Shown: positions 19,589-29,504, counted from the first letter of the stretch. The stretch: DNA of 64,000 nt from Sapientia aquatica (GCF_004358105.1 NZ_SMYL01000003.1:1-64000), one strand, 5' to 3'. The notes: generated by a model not told the origin, from the sequence alone. Numbers and translations are program-made.

Positions 19589-21042
19589 GGAGCTAACCTA
19601 TAAGATTCCAACACTTTGTTGTTAGATAGACCTGGGGATCCGTCTTTATTTAATTCAGACTGAATATAGCTAACCGTCAATGCTGACGGAGCAACGCTAA
19701 TAAAAAGATGCCCGGATTCAGCTCGAATTACACCCGATTTATAGCCGCCAGCTTGAGCATTTTCCGGACTTGGTAAGCCTGGATGTGCAGGTTGGGGAAC
19801 TTCCTGATAATCAATACCATCTAATTGCTGATGAGCATATAGATGATCGTGTCCGTGAAATACTGCAGTAACATGATTTTTAACCAGTAGCGCATGAATT
19901 GGCACATCCCATCCAGGGCGATGTTCGTGGAAACCATCAGATCCATCAGCATTTCCTCCTCCCCATTCGCCATATTGGACGGCTTCGATTCCTCCACGCC
20001 CTTGATCATTCAGCCCACCCGCGAGTTGATGAATAAAGATAAGTTTGTAAGCGGCTTTACTCTCCCCTAAAGTCTTTTCAAGCCAGTGATATTGATAATC
20101 ACCCAACGATAATCTCCAACGTTCATCGGCTTTTCGTTTGGACGCATAGGAATAAGGATTTAATACAACAAATAAAACGTCACCCCAAGTCCAAGAATAG
20201 GAATCTTGATGATCACCGATCAGGTCGTCAGCCTGGCTACCAGCTGAATAGATGCCGGATGCATATGGGTTCGGAAAATAACGCTTACGCATATGGGCTG
20301 CCCATACCCCAAGGCTGTCGACGCCTTGCCTCATTTGTCGGGTTTCTTCACCATCATGATTTCCGAGAACTAAAAACAAAGGTACTTCGTTTCCAATTTG
20401 TCCGAAATATCCACGTTGTGCCAGGTATTGGTGCGCAGCCAATTCGCGACTTTCGTATTTTTCTGTCATGAAAGTATCACCAAGATCAATATGAAAATCG
20501 GGGTGTTCGGATTTAATGTTGGCTAGCGTTTTCTGATACAGCATGAGGTCACTGTTTTGATCAAGATGCGAATCCGCCGTCACCGAAAATTGAAAATTGC
20601 TGCGCTGCGTAGGTTGGGTAACAAAACGCCCTTGCATCAATACTGCCTTATCACCAACTTGAGTCACTTTGTAGTTGTACGCACTAGCAGGTCTTAAATT
20701 CTCAAGTGTGAATGTCAGTGGCTCGCCCTGCCTCAACTGCATTGGGTTACTGGTATTTACCCCCGACTGTCCTGTCTGCACATACTCGACCAACACAGTT
20801 TTGTTTCCATCATAGGACAGTAAGCTCATATCGATTGAGTTATTCGATGGACGACCCAGAATTACATCAAAAATTTTTTGATATGTGAACGGTGGCGGCT
20901 GATGCGGTGGACCGTTTTTTTTATGTGCCGACTGATTACCATCGATTTGTTCGGTGGCACCACGGTTACCATTTTCTTGCTGCGCGCTGGCGACAAAAAA
21001 TGCTAAAACCAGAAAAAGGTAGGCAACTAAGCGTTTCATCAT
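19576..21042 (-). CDS. secreted metallophosphoesterase, paralogue of the next gene
   Basis: The 488-residue protein starts with a clear signal peptide (LVAYLFLVLAFFVASAQ). A fibronectin-like N-domain and a calcineurin-type domain follow, with TADSH, LGDTF, LGNHDGE, IHQLAGG and HGHDH as metal-binding motifs. Order and spacing match the downstream gene, so the pair arose by duplication, although they have diverged strongly. It is the second gene of a probable three-gene operon: 21 bases after the gene at 21064 and overlapping the next. Substrate unknown. Confidence 0.85.
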   Translation of the reverse strand: MMKRLVAYLFLVLAFFVASAQQENGNRGATEQIDGNQSAHKKNGPPHQPPPFTYQKIFDVILGRPSNNSIDMSLLSYDGNKTVLVEYVQTGQSGVNTSNPMQLRQGEPLTFTLENLRPASAYNYKVTQVGDKAVLMQGRFVTQPTQRSNFQFSVTADSHLDQNSDLMLYQKTLANIKSEHPDFHIDLGDTFMTEKYESRELAAHQYLAQRGYFGQIGNEVPLFLVLGNHDGEETRQMRQGVDSLGVWAAHMRKRYFPNPYASGIYSAGSQADDLIGDHQDSYSWTWGDVLFVVLNPYSYASKRKADERWRLSLGDYQYHWLEKTLGESKAAYKLIFIHQLAGGLNDQGRGGIEAVQYGEWGGGNADGSDGFHEHRPGWDVPIHALLVKNHVTAVFHGHDHLYAHQQLDGIDYQEVPQPAHPGLPSPENAQAGGYKSGVIRAESGHLFISVAPSALTVSYIQSELNKDGSPGLSNNKVLESYRLAPWKY

Positions 21043-21063
21043 GTTAGTTCGACTTTGAACATA

Positions 21064-22350
21064 TCAAGTTGCGTCCTTTGGTTCATAAAAGAACGTCTTG
21101 GGATCGCCAAATAAAGCATCCCTAATTGGTTCGGAGTAGAGAAATGGGCCGGGTTGTTCACCCGGATCAACCTGACGAAGTGCCAGCAACTTTTGCCGTT
21201 GCACTATGGTTAATGATTGTCCAACGCTAGCAAAGGCTGTCGCATACCAGTACGATAACTCCCCATCGATAGCGCCATAACGCTCCGAGAGATGCATGAT
21301 TGCTGATCGATTGCCTTGCGCTCCGTTCAACAGGAGTCTCAACTCAGTTGCAATGTGCTGTCTAATGCTAATGATTTCTTGTAGGTCGCTACGTTGCAAA
21401 TCAATCAAATCGGTGATGTGCTTGCGCTGAGGGGAATCGAGCAATTCAAGCATGGCGGTACCGCTATCTCCGGTCAAGGATGTGCTTATACTGTAGTTTT
21501 GTTTGCCCATTGCCGGAGCCGTTTTCATTCCAAATCCACCAAAATACATGCCATGTCGTTCCGGACAAAAATATATGTCGGCCTCTGAATTGCCCGCGTA
21601 CCAAGAGAAGAGTTCGCTCGCATACGTCATCACGGCAACATCAATCTCGTGCGGCCATGACCGCCGCTCGTCTGGTTCTGTCACTGTTGGCCATGTACCC
21701 GAATCGCCGAACTTTAGCTTGGACAATGCTTCGCGCTGTTCATCTGAAAAACTTCGGATGATCCTCGCCATTACCTTAGCTCGGTCATACGCAAGCTCCC
21801 CATCCAAACGATAAAGCTGTGACGAAGCACGCATCACTGCATTACGATTTAAACCGATAGAGTCAGTCGGAATTTTTCCTTCCAGGTTCATTCGAAAAGC
21901 GTTGATCAGCGGCAGGCGTTGTCGAGCGAATGTAGTAATACTGTCTTGCTGGGAATGAGCAAGTACCACCAATTGATTTCGTTGCTGTTGATTCAGGAGC
22001 GTCAATATGTTTAGCGCAATCGTCGTCAGGAACGATGTGGAGTGTCCCGAATGTTTAGCATCAATATCGCGCATATATTGGAAACCAAAATAATCGGATA
22101 CTTTACCGGGAGGCAGAAATGTATCATGAGCAAAATCACCGGTAAGAAATGCCAGCGCGTCAAACGCAATTGTGTGCAACTGGGCGCGATCAGAGATGGC
22201 CTGTTCAATTGAATATCTCTGTGTATCTCCACGGCCGTGAGACGGAGGTCTGGGCGATTGCGGTTCAATGGATTGTTGAGCAAGACTAGATGTGGACACA
22301 ATTGCCACAATCAGTCCATTTCTTACCAACTGCCACGTATTCATAAGCAT
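21064..22350 (-). CDS. uncharacterised secreted protein with two internal repeats, operon partner of the phosphoesterases
   Basis: I do not recognise a family. The 428-residue protein has an N-terminal signal peptide ending near SSLAQQ. It contains two related halves: a DGELAY stretch followed by FSDEQREALSKLK at about 195-225, and DGELSY followed by LTIVQRQKLLALR at about 370-400. A third LLNQQQRNQLVVLA lies near 115. Such L-x-x-x-Q-R-x-x-L helices recall Spy/CpxP-type LTxxQ repeats, but this is only a resemblance. ATG 22350 has GGAG 5 bases ahead. It is the first gene before the two phosphoesterases. Confidence 0.6.
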   Translation of the reverse strand: MLMNTWQLVRNGLIVAIVSTSSLAQQSIEPQSPRPPSHGRGDTQRYSIEQAISDRAQLHTIAFDALAFLTGDFAHDTFLPPGKVSDYFGFQYMRDIDAKHSGHSTSFLTTIALNILTLLNQQQRNQLVVLAHSQQDSITTFARQRLPLINAFRMNLEGKIPTDSIGLNRNAVMRASSQLYRLDGELAYDRAKVMARIIRSFSDEQREALSKLKFGDSGTWPTVTEPDERRSWPHEIDVAVMTYASELFSWYAGNSEADIYFCPERHGMYFGGFGMKTAPAMGKQNYSISTSLTGDSGTAMLELLDSPQRKHITDLIDLQRSDLQEIISIRQHIATELRLLLNGAQGNRSAIMHLSERYGAIDGELSYWYATAFASVGQSLTIVQRQKLLALRQVDPGEQPGPFLYSEPIRDALFGDPKTFFYEPKDAT

Positions 22351-22373
22351 CGGAACTCCACTGTAGATTTGAC

Positions 22374-22402
22374 AATTCTGCGCCCCCCCTAGGCGCAGAA
22401 TT
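22374..22402. terminator. strong hairpin between the DUF4382 pseudogene and the phosphoesterase operon
   Basis: AATTCTGCGCC pairs perfectly with GGCGCAGAATT (11 bp, 7-base C-rich loop). No good T run follows on either strand, so it is a weak terminator or an RNA-processing hairpin. Confidence 0.5.
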
Positions 22403-22473
22403 TACTAAGACAACGTCGAATAGAATTTTTCAGGAAAATTCAATAAAAGTATTTATGTTGCATTTTAAATAAA

Positions 22474-23654
22474 TTATATGGACACATTCAGGCCGCTTAC
22501 CGAATTCGTGAAACGCAAATCAATAAATCCCGGCAACGAAACTATAGTACGTTTACCGGCTGAATTGAACAGCCGCAAATAAGCGTAGTAATAGGCTCCG
22601 CCTACTTCCGTCGTCGCACTTCCTGCGCCTAGACCGGTAACGGTAAAATTAAAATTTCCGGCTGTAATAAGATTTGTCGAAATGTCCTGAGCTGTGACGG
22701 TTTGCCCAGAACGAGCAACGATTAATTGACCAGTTACGTATTTGCCGGCTGTTGCGACAGAGACTGTACCGTTCACTGTCCCATTCTGCACTGTCGAAAT
22801 TAGCGTTGGGAGATTGATCAAATTCACCGTTTCTGTTGTAGCCGTTGAAGTCCAGTTTAATAAATTTGGGGAACTAAAATTATAGTAGGCCTTTTCATCC
22901 GCAACGACGCTGTAGTTTCCCGCGCCTTCAGTATTACCGACGGGGCTGAAAGTTAGGGCGGTACTGGGTGCCGTAGCTGCAGTTACTGGAACAACGTATT
23001 TAGCAGTTAGTAAGCCAGAGGTGACTAGGTTAAAGTTCTGGGCCCATGGTGCCAAACCTGCACGGTCACCTGATTTGATATCACCGGTGAAGGGATTCGT
23101 ATCCGCCCAGCGAATTTCGTGTGGCAAAACTCCTGTAGTGCAAGTCGCTAAACTAGATTGGCAGGGAGTTTGTTCGAATACGATGTGGCCATTGGTGAGC
23201 GGAGCAAGTGGCACAGACAATTGCGCGCTGTACTCGGCAGCATAGGTGGCAGCTAATGGATTCGTTTGAGATGACAAAACTGCAGCACCACTCAGAGTTG
23301 GGCCAGTAAAGGAGCCAGTTGGAGTTACTCCACTAATTAGCATGGTTTGCATTTGACGTCCACGGATGACAATGTCGTATGTCAGGGAATTACCTTTGTT
23401 ATCCGTCAGCGGTAAGAACTCCATACTGCATTCGAATCAGTATGAAATGCGATCGACTTTACTGTCACCCATACGTGATTAAATGTATCTGACGGTCCGT
23501 CTGTGATACTCATATTTACAACGCCTGTGGCTGCTGTCTGTGAGGTACCTGCACTACTGGAATTGCCTGAGCTACCGCCACATGCCGCCATTAAACTTAG
23601 CGAACCAACTATCCCTGAACTGACTAAAACTTGAATTATTTTTTTCTGATTCAT
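22474..23654 (-). pseudogene. DUF4382-domain lipoprotein, frameshifted
   Basis: Two frames on the same strand together look like one DUF4382 lipoprotein. The first (23406-23654) gives a lipoprotein signal (LMAAC), then VVNMSITDGPSDTFNHVWVTV in outline, the usual DUF4382 start, and ends at AVWSSYR. The second (22474-23424) continues in another frame with NSLTYDIVIRGRQMQTMLI and a 300-residue beta-rich tail. The frames overlap by 19 bases. The stretch normally between these parts is missing, so a deletion is likelier than a one-base slip. The 316-codon second frame has stayed open, so the break may be recent. Confidence 0.7.
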
Positions 23655-23957
23655 GATAATTCCACTTCCTCTCCGTTGATTTTAGAAGCACATACGATTA
23701 GCGCTGCCTTCGGAATTAAATATAAAAGGTGCAATTGAATGATTTGAATTTTTAACGCATATTTGAACGAGCAAATACGCAACGATATTTCATTCTCATT
23801 TTCCCAATCACACGTCTGCTATTAAAGCTGTGTGTCTATCACTCATTACATCAAGGAAGGTCTGCAAAGTTGAATTCAGAATGCACAATTGCCGCACTGT
23901 AATGATTTGGTAGGATCGTAAACCTCTACGAAAAAATTACAATTACAGTATTGTCAT
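23655..23957. other. AT-rich intergenic region without recognised feature
   Basis: It lies downstream of the histidine kinase gene and upstream of the DUF4382 pseudogene, so it could hold a promoter for the latter. Nothing clear was seen. Confidence 0.4.
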
Positions 23958-25427
23958 TTATCTTGGTGGGGCGGGAAATTGGACCTGGATATGTACTTCG
24001 TCACGAGGTGAGGGCAATAACAAAAGATTACCGCGATGGGCGCGAGCAATTTCAAGGGCAACGCTTAATCCCAGTCCGCTTCCATCCACAGCGCGATTAC
24101 GAGTGCCTTCAGCTCGAAAAAAGCGATCAAAGAACCTTGAGCGATCGGCATCGGAAACTAGATTGGTTTTATTTGCAACCATTAGGACAATGTTTTCATC
24201 TTCTCGGAACAACGTTATTCTGATCCATCCCTGCTCCGATCTGTAACGCACGGCATTGCTAATTACATTATTCAATAGCTGTTGCAATAAAATTTCATCG
24301 CCTTTAATATTGATTTCAGAATTTATTTCTCTACTCAATAATCGTTGATCAATAACCATTTCGATATCATCGGCCATTTCATTCAACAAATTTCCGATAG
24401 CAACTTCTTTCATATTCAGCACTAAACTACCCGCTGCAGCTTGGGACAAAAGTAGTAACTTTCGAGTGATCGCGCCCAGTCGTATTACATGACTAAGCAT
24501 GCCACTCAATTGGCTACTAATTTCAGAATCGTTGGACTGACGGATGAAACGTTCGATAGTAGTTTGTAAAATCGTCAATGGCGTCTTCAGTTCATGTGAC
24601 GCATCTGCCGAAAAGCGATTTGCTTGCTGGACTGCTGAATCTAGTCTTCCTAGCATTACATTGAACGAATCTGTCAATTCGCGAAACTCGCGATCTTCCC
24701 CCTTTATTGGTAACTTTTGACTTAGCGTAGTAGTGTTCACCGAAAGCATGCCAATCCGGAGTCTTTTGAGTGGAGTCAAGGTGTAATAGGTAATAATCGC
24801 TGCTGCCAGCAATACCAAAGTCAATGCAGGGAGTATTAGGTTTTTTAATATTTCCAAAGCCATTGCGCGTATCGGTTGCTGTAATCCGTCGCCCTTGGCA
24901 ATCAACGTCGCCTGGATTTGGTTGATCTCAACTTGAGCCCCTTTCCAATCGGTTCCATCCACTACCCATCCCGCGATGTTGCATGTTGGTGCAGCATTAA
25001 AATTGGATGGACCTCTGGCCGTTGAGACTAAGGAACTGGTCGAACCTTCTGAAGCTTTCGCGCTGATCAGATTCGACACTGCTACAAACTTTGCGCCCGA
25101 TAAAATAGCTGTTTCAAAATCACCTCCCCAATTAGCGGAGTGAAATTGTTCCGAACCACCCCTCAAGTTTCTGCGGAAATAAATATCGTCTAAATTGTTT
25201 AGCCCTAGTTTATGAGTAATGTCTACACTTAATTGTAATAGCGGTTGATGATCGTTATCAGACTGCGAAATCCGACGAGTTTCGTAGCACAGCCGTTCTT
25301 CAAATCGTGCTGTTTCGTAGCGCACGATATTAATCCAACCAAAATAAATAACGCCAGCTAAGGTCAGCATTACCACTGAAGCCGTAATGAAAAAAATTCG
25401 TGTGCGGAATGAGGTAATTATCGCCAT
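23958..25427 (-). CDS. sensor histidine kinase
   Basis: Two membrane segments (about 12-32 and 188-210) frame a periplasmic sensor domain of some 155 residues. A HAMP linker, a HisKA domain with DASHELKTPL (phospho-accepting His near residue 285) and a HATPase domain (N-box NVISNAVRY, G-box VDGSGLGLSVALEIA) follow. It phosphorylates the response regulator encoded just upstream. The start ATG at 25427 overlaps the regulator's TGA (TGATG), so the pair is translationally coupled. The signal is unknown; the neighbouring secreted enzymes are candidate targets. Confidence 0.93.
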   Translation of the reverse strand: MAIITSFRTRIFFITASVVMLTLAGVIYFGWINIVRYETARFEERLCYETRRISQSDNDHQPLLQLSVDITHKLGLNNLDDIYFRRNLRGGSEQFHSANWGGDFETAILSGAKFVAVSNLISAKASEGSTSSLVSTARGPSNFNAAPTCNIAGWVVDGTDWKGAQVEINQIQATLIAKGDGLQQPIRAMALEILKNLILPALTLVLLAAAIITYYTLTPLKRLRIGMLSVNTTTLSQKLPIKGEDREFRELTDSFNVMLGRLDSAVQQANRFSADASHELKTPLTILQTTIERFIRQSNDSEISSQLSGMLSHVIRLGAITRKLLLLSQAAAGSLVLNMKEVAIGNLLNEMADDIEMVIDQRLLSREINSEINIKGDEILLQQLLNNVISNAVRYRSEQGWIRITLFREDENIVLMVANKTNLVSDADRSRFFDRFFRAEGTRNRAVDGSGLGLSVALEIARAHRGNLLLLPSPRDEVHIQVQFPAPPR

Positions 25428-26110
25428 CAAATTTCTTCAAAGCGATAGCCCGCCTTGCGCACTGATTGTATTGGTGAATTTTCCGCGGCAACATTGGAAA
25501 GCGATGCAATCTTTGTGCGGATACGACGAATGCACACTTCAACGATATTTGTGCTGGGATCGAAGTCGTACCCCCACACTTGGTCGAGTATTTGTTCTCG
25601 GGTAAAAATCTGACCAGGAGATCTCATCAGGCATTCAAGTAAGTTGAATTCCCTCGTGGTCAAAGCGACGACCGATTGTTCGATCTGAATCTGGTGTTTT
25701 ACTAGATCTAGGACAAAGGTACCCACTTGCAGGAGTTGTTGACTTTCTCCCGATATTCTTCGGCGTAACGCAGCAATGCGAGCGATTAACTCTTCAACAA
25801 AGAAAGGTTTTGCTAAATAATCGTCAGCACCGAAATTTAATCCGTCAAGGCGATCTCCCAATTCATTACGCGCTGTCAGTAAAATAATCGGCGTTAATAT
25901 TTTATTTTGCCGTAGTTCTTTTAAAATTGATATTCCATCTCTTCCTGGAAGCATGATATCAAGGATAATGCAGTCAAATTGTTGGTTTGCTGCCAGTTCA
26001 TATGCACTTGTGCCGTTCGCACAGACGCTTACCGCCATTCCTTGCTCAACGAGCGCTTTCAGAACTACATCTGCAATTTCTAATTCATCTTCAACTACCA
26101 ATATTTTCAT
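25427..26110 (-). CDS. OmpR/PhoB-family response regulator
   Basis: The 227-residue protein has a receiver domain with acidic pocket (VEDE), phosphorylated Asp in IILDIMLPG (about residue 51), Thr in LLTARN and Lys in AKPF. A winged-helix DNA-binding domain follows (LTTREFNLLECLM, then EVCIRRIRTKI). The composition resembles CopR/IrlR/TctD-type regulators. It is the first gene of the two-gene system with the kinase. No binding site was identified. Confidence 0.94.
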   Translation of the reverse strand: MKILVVEDELEIADVVLKALVEQGMAVSVCANGTSAYELAANQQFDCIILDIMLPGRDGISILKELRQNKILTPIILLTARNELGDRLDGLNFGADDYLAKPFFVEELIARIAALRRRISGESQQLLQVGTFVLDLVKHQIQIEQSVVALTTREFNLLECLMRSPGQIFTREQILDQVWGYDFDPSTNIVEVCIRRIRTKIASLSNVAAENSPIQSVRKAGYRFEEI

Positions 26111-26418
26111 AATTGAACTTCTTAATAATTGAAAAAAATAATTGCATCAAACACTTGAACCCATAAATTGAAGTAGGATAATCCAAAACAAATTAACGTC
26201 CCGATCAAAGCAATTAAAAAATAGACCTCAATCGCTACTCAACAACAGATTTTTTCATGGTTGTTATCTAACCCAACGCTTGAAAAATTGTCCACTTCAC
26301 GTCCCCAATCAAACAATCCGCCCGGTTTGGTCAGGCTGTCCACCGGCTGGTTTGTGCCGATTGCGCCCAGATGCCGACGTACAGTCAACGGCCGCTTGAG
26401 ATTTGTCACCTGAAATAC

Positions 26419-26434
26419 GTTTTTACACAACCTC
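26419..26434 (+). mobile_element. solo right end of an IS1182-family element
   Basis: GTTTTTACACAACCTC is identical to the right end of the complete element at 31963-33706 and is followed, as there, by TGCCG. The rest of the element is gone. Upstream (26355-26418) is the tail of a lost cassette. Confidence 0.75.
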
Positions 26435-26462
26435 TGCCGACAACGGGCACATAGTTTGTCGC

Positions 26463-26843
26463 CTAATGCTCCACCCGGATGAGCTTCGAGCTGGTGTCGA
26501 AGACGAACGATGTGGTCTCCGCACCCACAAATTCATTCCGAGGTGAGGTTCCTGTCAGCGTTGCAATCGAAGGTGGGTTAATGCGGCTAGTAAAACCAGA
26601 ATAGAAGATGACTTTTTCACCATTTGGTCGAGTCGTAGTCCGCGATGGGTTTCCCAACGACTTCAATACATCATCGACTGTGGTTGTCCCAACGGTGAAC
26701 GAATCTACCTGAGCCTGTGTGACGAACTCGCCATGATGAATATCGATAGCGCAACCTTGTAAACTAGCAACCATAGCAGCTATCAATATTGACCTTTTCG
26801 AAGGAGCCAATGCTATCAGTTGGTGTATCACACTGTTTGTCAT
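26463..26843 (-). CDS. small lipoprotein of the SmpA/BamE-like fold
   Basis: The 126-residue product has an N-terminal signal segment with a Cys at about residue 31 (ASLQGC), compatible with a lipobox. The rest, with VTQAQVDSFTVGTTTVDDVLKSLGNPS, is typical of SmpA/OmlA/BamE-like domains, where a helix pair is followed by beta strands. It shares one cassette with the TPR lipoprotein upstream (25-base gap, no core site between them), so the two probably act together at the outer membrane. Function unknown. Confidence 0.65.
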   Translation of the reverse strand: MTNSVIHQLIALAPSKRSILIAAMVASLQGCAIDIHHGEFVTQAQVDSFTVGTTTVDDVLKSLGNPSRTTTRPNGEKVIFYSGFTSRINPPSIATLTGTSPRNEFVGAETTSFVFDTSSKLIRVEH

Positions 26844-26868
26844 GTTTTTAGTTTCTTTAAGTCGGAAA

Positions 26869-27456
26869 TTAGGATTTACAAGGCACCAAACGCATCAAAG
26901 CAGATATATATTCATTTGATGTACCGTAGCCATTCGGCAAATCGATCCTTCCATTAATGTGGTACTGTTGATCAGCCAACAGGCTTAGACTATAGGATCG
27001 ACAAGCATTTTCATTTTGATTCATCTGCAGATATGCGGAAGCCTTATTTAATTCAATGTTTGCATCCCAGTCGTGCCGCCCAATTCTATTCCACTCAGCT
27101 AGCGACAAATCGAAGTATTTGATCGACATTTCATAACGACCGTCGAATTTCGCAGATTTGTCGAGAAAACCATTAGGAGCGTACACATGTTCCCAATGTG
27201 TGACTGATGGCGACTTGAAGAAAAATGCGTAGTAGCGATAGGCCTCGGCAAGGCCGGCATTGTCATTATTGGCGGTATAAATATCTATTGATTCACGAAT
27301 CAACCGTTCGGCGGGAAGCGGGCGATCCAAGATACTGAATAACTGCCTTGCTTGCGCCAACTTCTGACCAGGGTCATTGGTCTCAATAACTCCAAAAGCG
27401 GAGCATCCGACCAACAGCCAAGTTGTAATACAAAGAAGTCCTGGATGTTTATTCAT
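26869..27456 (-). CDS. TPR-like lipoprotein
   Basis: The 195-residue protein begins with a signal peptide and lipobox (LLVGC) and contains helical repeats of tetratricopeptide type (AERLIRESIDIYTANNDNAGLAEAYRYYAFF in outline). A second helical pair ends in RSYSLSLLADQ. It forms a two-gene cassette with the following SmpA-like lipoprotein. Such proteins mediate protein contacts; the partner may be its neighbour. The ATG is the first Met before the signal peptide. Confidence 0.6.
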   Translation of the reverse strand: MNKHPGLLCITTWLLVGCSAFGVIETNDPGQKLAQARQLFSILDRPLPAERLIRESIDIYTANNDNAGLAEAYRYYAFFFKSPSVTHWEHVYAPNGFLDKSAKFDGRYEMSIKYFDLSLAEWNRIGRHDWDANIELNKASAYLQMNQNENACRSYSLSLLADQQYHINGRIDLPNGYGTSNEYISALMRLVPCKS

Positions 27457-27549
27457 TATTTTTAATTGTTTTTAATTTACAAATTTGTCTGCTATCATCG
27501 AACGTCTCCTGTGTGCCGTCTACAGCCATGCATGAAGCCAAAACTGCTG

Positions 27550-27870
27550 TTACGAAAAACTCGAAAACAAGAAAGCGACATATAAAGTCGGCGCTGAGAC
27601 AATATAAATTTTCAATACATTTAAAATCTGAATCCGTTCCAAACTACTCGGAAAAATCTTAAAAAATAGAAGTAACAACAATACAATAAAAACTGCTATA
27701 TCAAGCCAGAAAGAAAATCCGGCGAGCCCAGTATAACGTTGGAACGCGTCAACATCTCCCACGCCAGACTTATCCATCGCACGATCAGCGGCATAAGTGA
27801 ACCATATAAATAATAGAAACGGTAACGCAAGGGCAACTGAACTGATCTGTGTCGACTTAAGCAATTTCAT
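27550..27870 (-). CDS. small membrane protein, cassette gene
   Basis: I recognise no family. The 106-residue product has three likely membrane segments (about 10-27, 52-70, 85-103). ATG 27870 (MKLLKSTQ) is chosen because the frame upstream runs through the spacer core at 27924. It is the only gene of its cassette, between cores 27513 and 27924. Confidence 0.6.
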   Translation of the reverse strand: MKLLKSTQISSVALALPFLLFIWFTYAADRAMDKSGVGDVDAFQRYTGLAGFSFWLDIAVFIVLLLLLFFKIFPSSLERIQILNVLKIYIVSAPTLYVAFLFSSFS

Positions 27871-28030
27871 TTTCAATTTCAAAGTTGTTTTAAAAATTGG
27901 AGACCCAATCAACTGTCTCCAAAGTGCCGTTTTGTGCCAAGAAGTGACCGTAGCTAAAATTCGCTCGACGATTCCTGCCGTGTGAAACTGAATAGTTAAT
28001 TGCCGGTTTCGACCCAAAAGGGACAACCTA

Positions 28031-28891
28031 TTAATGCGTACCAGTTCCAGGTACTCTATCATCGATCAACGAAATTTTGTCCCCATTAACTAGCCATATG
28101 CCGCGACGCGTAACAACGTAAACTGGAAAATGAATAAGGAGACTCGTGAATACATGAGTTTCAGTGGGGTAGTCTGTCACGAGTTGAGTAATGCTCAATG
28201 CCACCGGCGTCTTCTGCGAATCTTTGTGTTGAATAGGAATTTCGATTTCCGAGTACGAAAGCGGAGTCATATATTTGATTGCGGAACCATCCGATTCGAC
28301 TAATGCCCGGAAGTGCTTGCCAAAAACAGCTACATTTGGGACTTTTGTTCCTGCGATCAAATAGACCAATATACCGTTCTCATTGTTTAGGTTGCCCGGT
28401 AACACAATCGGATTAATCGGCTGTGAATATGATGGATTTGCGTCAATTGCGGTTTGTCGGGCACGAATTAAATTGCCTACCAGTTCAGATGTTGACTTAG
28501 CAGGATAAAAAGCTCGGAAAATCGGTTTCGCTGATTGTGCAACTTCGACTTCATAGGCTATCCGAGGCACTGTTTCGTTGGTAAAAAATAAAACCACAAA
28601 ATTACCCGTTGGATTTCCTGAGCTGTCACTTTCCTGCTGCGGTAGATAACCGCGGAGGTGTTTCCTATCTTTCTCATCAACGTTCTCGCGAAGAATGTTT
28701 GTCCCTATCGCGGCAGCGTGGTCAAATAGAAATAATTGCCTCCCTATCGCAGAAGATCGATTTATTTGATCCACCAGATCCGATGGTATTGCGAAAGTTT
28801 TGGCTGAAGTACTCTGTGCCGTTGAAGAAAAAGGTTGCATGAACAAACCAAAGATCAACACCGTCACCACTGAGAACAAATATTTTTTCAT
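28031..28891 (-). CDS. secreted protein of unknown function, cassette gene
   Basis: The 286-residue protein has an N-terminal signal peptide (MKKYLFSVVTVLIFGLF). The rest looks like a soluble periplasmic beta/alpha protein (NFVVLFFTNE, NENGILVYLIAGTKVPNVAVFG in outline). No family is recognised. ATG 28891 is preferred, as the frame further upstream leads only into spacer DNA. It occupies the cassette between cores 27924 and 28971. Confidence 0.6.
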   Translation of the reverse strand: MKKYLFSVVTVLIFGLFMQPFSSTAQSTSAKTFAIPSDLVDQINRSSAIGRQLFLFDHAAAIGTNILRENVDEKDRKHLRGYLPQQESDSSGNPTGNFVVLFFTNETVPRIAYEVEVAQSAKPIFRAFYPAKSTSELVGNLIRARQTAIDANPSYSQPINPIVLPGNLNNENGILVYLIAGTKVPNVAVFGKHFRALVESDGSAIKYMTPLSYSEIEIPIQHKDSQKTPVALSITQLVTDYPTETHVFTSLLIHFPVYVVTRRGIWLVNGDKISLIDDRVPGTGTH

Positions 28892-28997
28892 ATGGATATT
28901 AAAGTTATCGCTTATCAAATCAAATGGCTCACCAACCGACAATTTCGAACGGCTCCGGAAAGTCAGCTATGTGCCGCGTCCGGTCATGCGACAAGCA

Positions 28998-29429
28998 CTA
29001 TTTTTTCTTGCCTGACCAATCCCACAAATTCGGTCTTACTACGCAAGTCGAAGCGCCTGGGGATTTCTTGTATTCATCAATAGCCCTTTTCAATGCACCT
29101 ATCACTTTAGCCCGCTTCGATTTCTCAAGTAGTTTGCCAGGTAATTTTTCGTACCAACGCTGTGTTTCGTAGTGATCGCCACCTAGGTTTTCTGTGTAAA
29201 CAGGCAAACGACTGCTTGGTTGTAATTCTGTTGAATAATATTCGAGGCAGAGTTGCATTTGCAAAATACTATGAAATATAAATTGGAAACCACATACGTC
29301 AACCAGACAGACTTTGTATGGAATTAATCCGTCTGAGCGTTTATACCGCTGGTATTGTTCATCGTCCACATAAGCCATGTAGTTTGGGTGCCGCAACGGG
29401 TCGTAATTTTCAACCTTAATATTTGCCAT
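28998..29429 (-). CDS. small soluble protein of unknown function, cassette gene
   Basis: The 143-residue protein is soluble, with aromatic clusters (YQRYKRSDG, ETQRWYEKLPG) and a Lys-rich end. Length and composition resemble immunity-type proteins, but no family is recognised. It is the single gene between cores 28971 and 29489. Confidence 0.55.
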   Translation of the reverse strand: MANIKVENYDPLRHPNYMAYVDDEQYQRYKRSDGLIPYKVCLVDVCGFQFIFHSILQMQLCLEYYSTELQPSSRLPVYTENLGGDHYETQRWYEKLPGKLLEKSKRAKVIGALKRAIDEYKKSPGASTCVVRPNLWDWSGKKK

Positions 29430-29504
29430 ATCTAAAATTTAAATTGAATCAATCTTAAAAAAATGAATCCCTTATGAACGTCCGTTAGGTGCCGCAAGCG
29501 CCCA

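Noticed and set aside
26239-26430. Frame of 63 residues at the left end of the array
   Set aside because: It covers a cassette tail remnant and an IS1182 end, with no ribosome-binding site.
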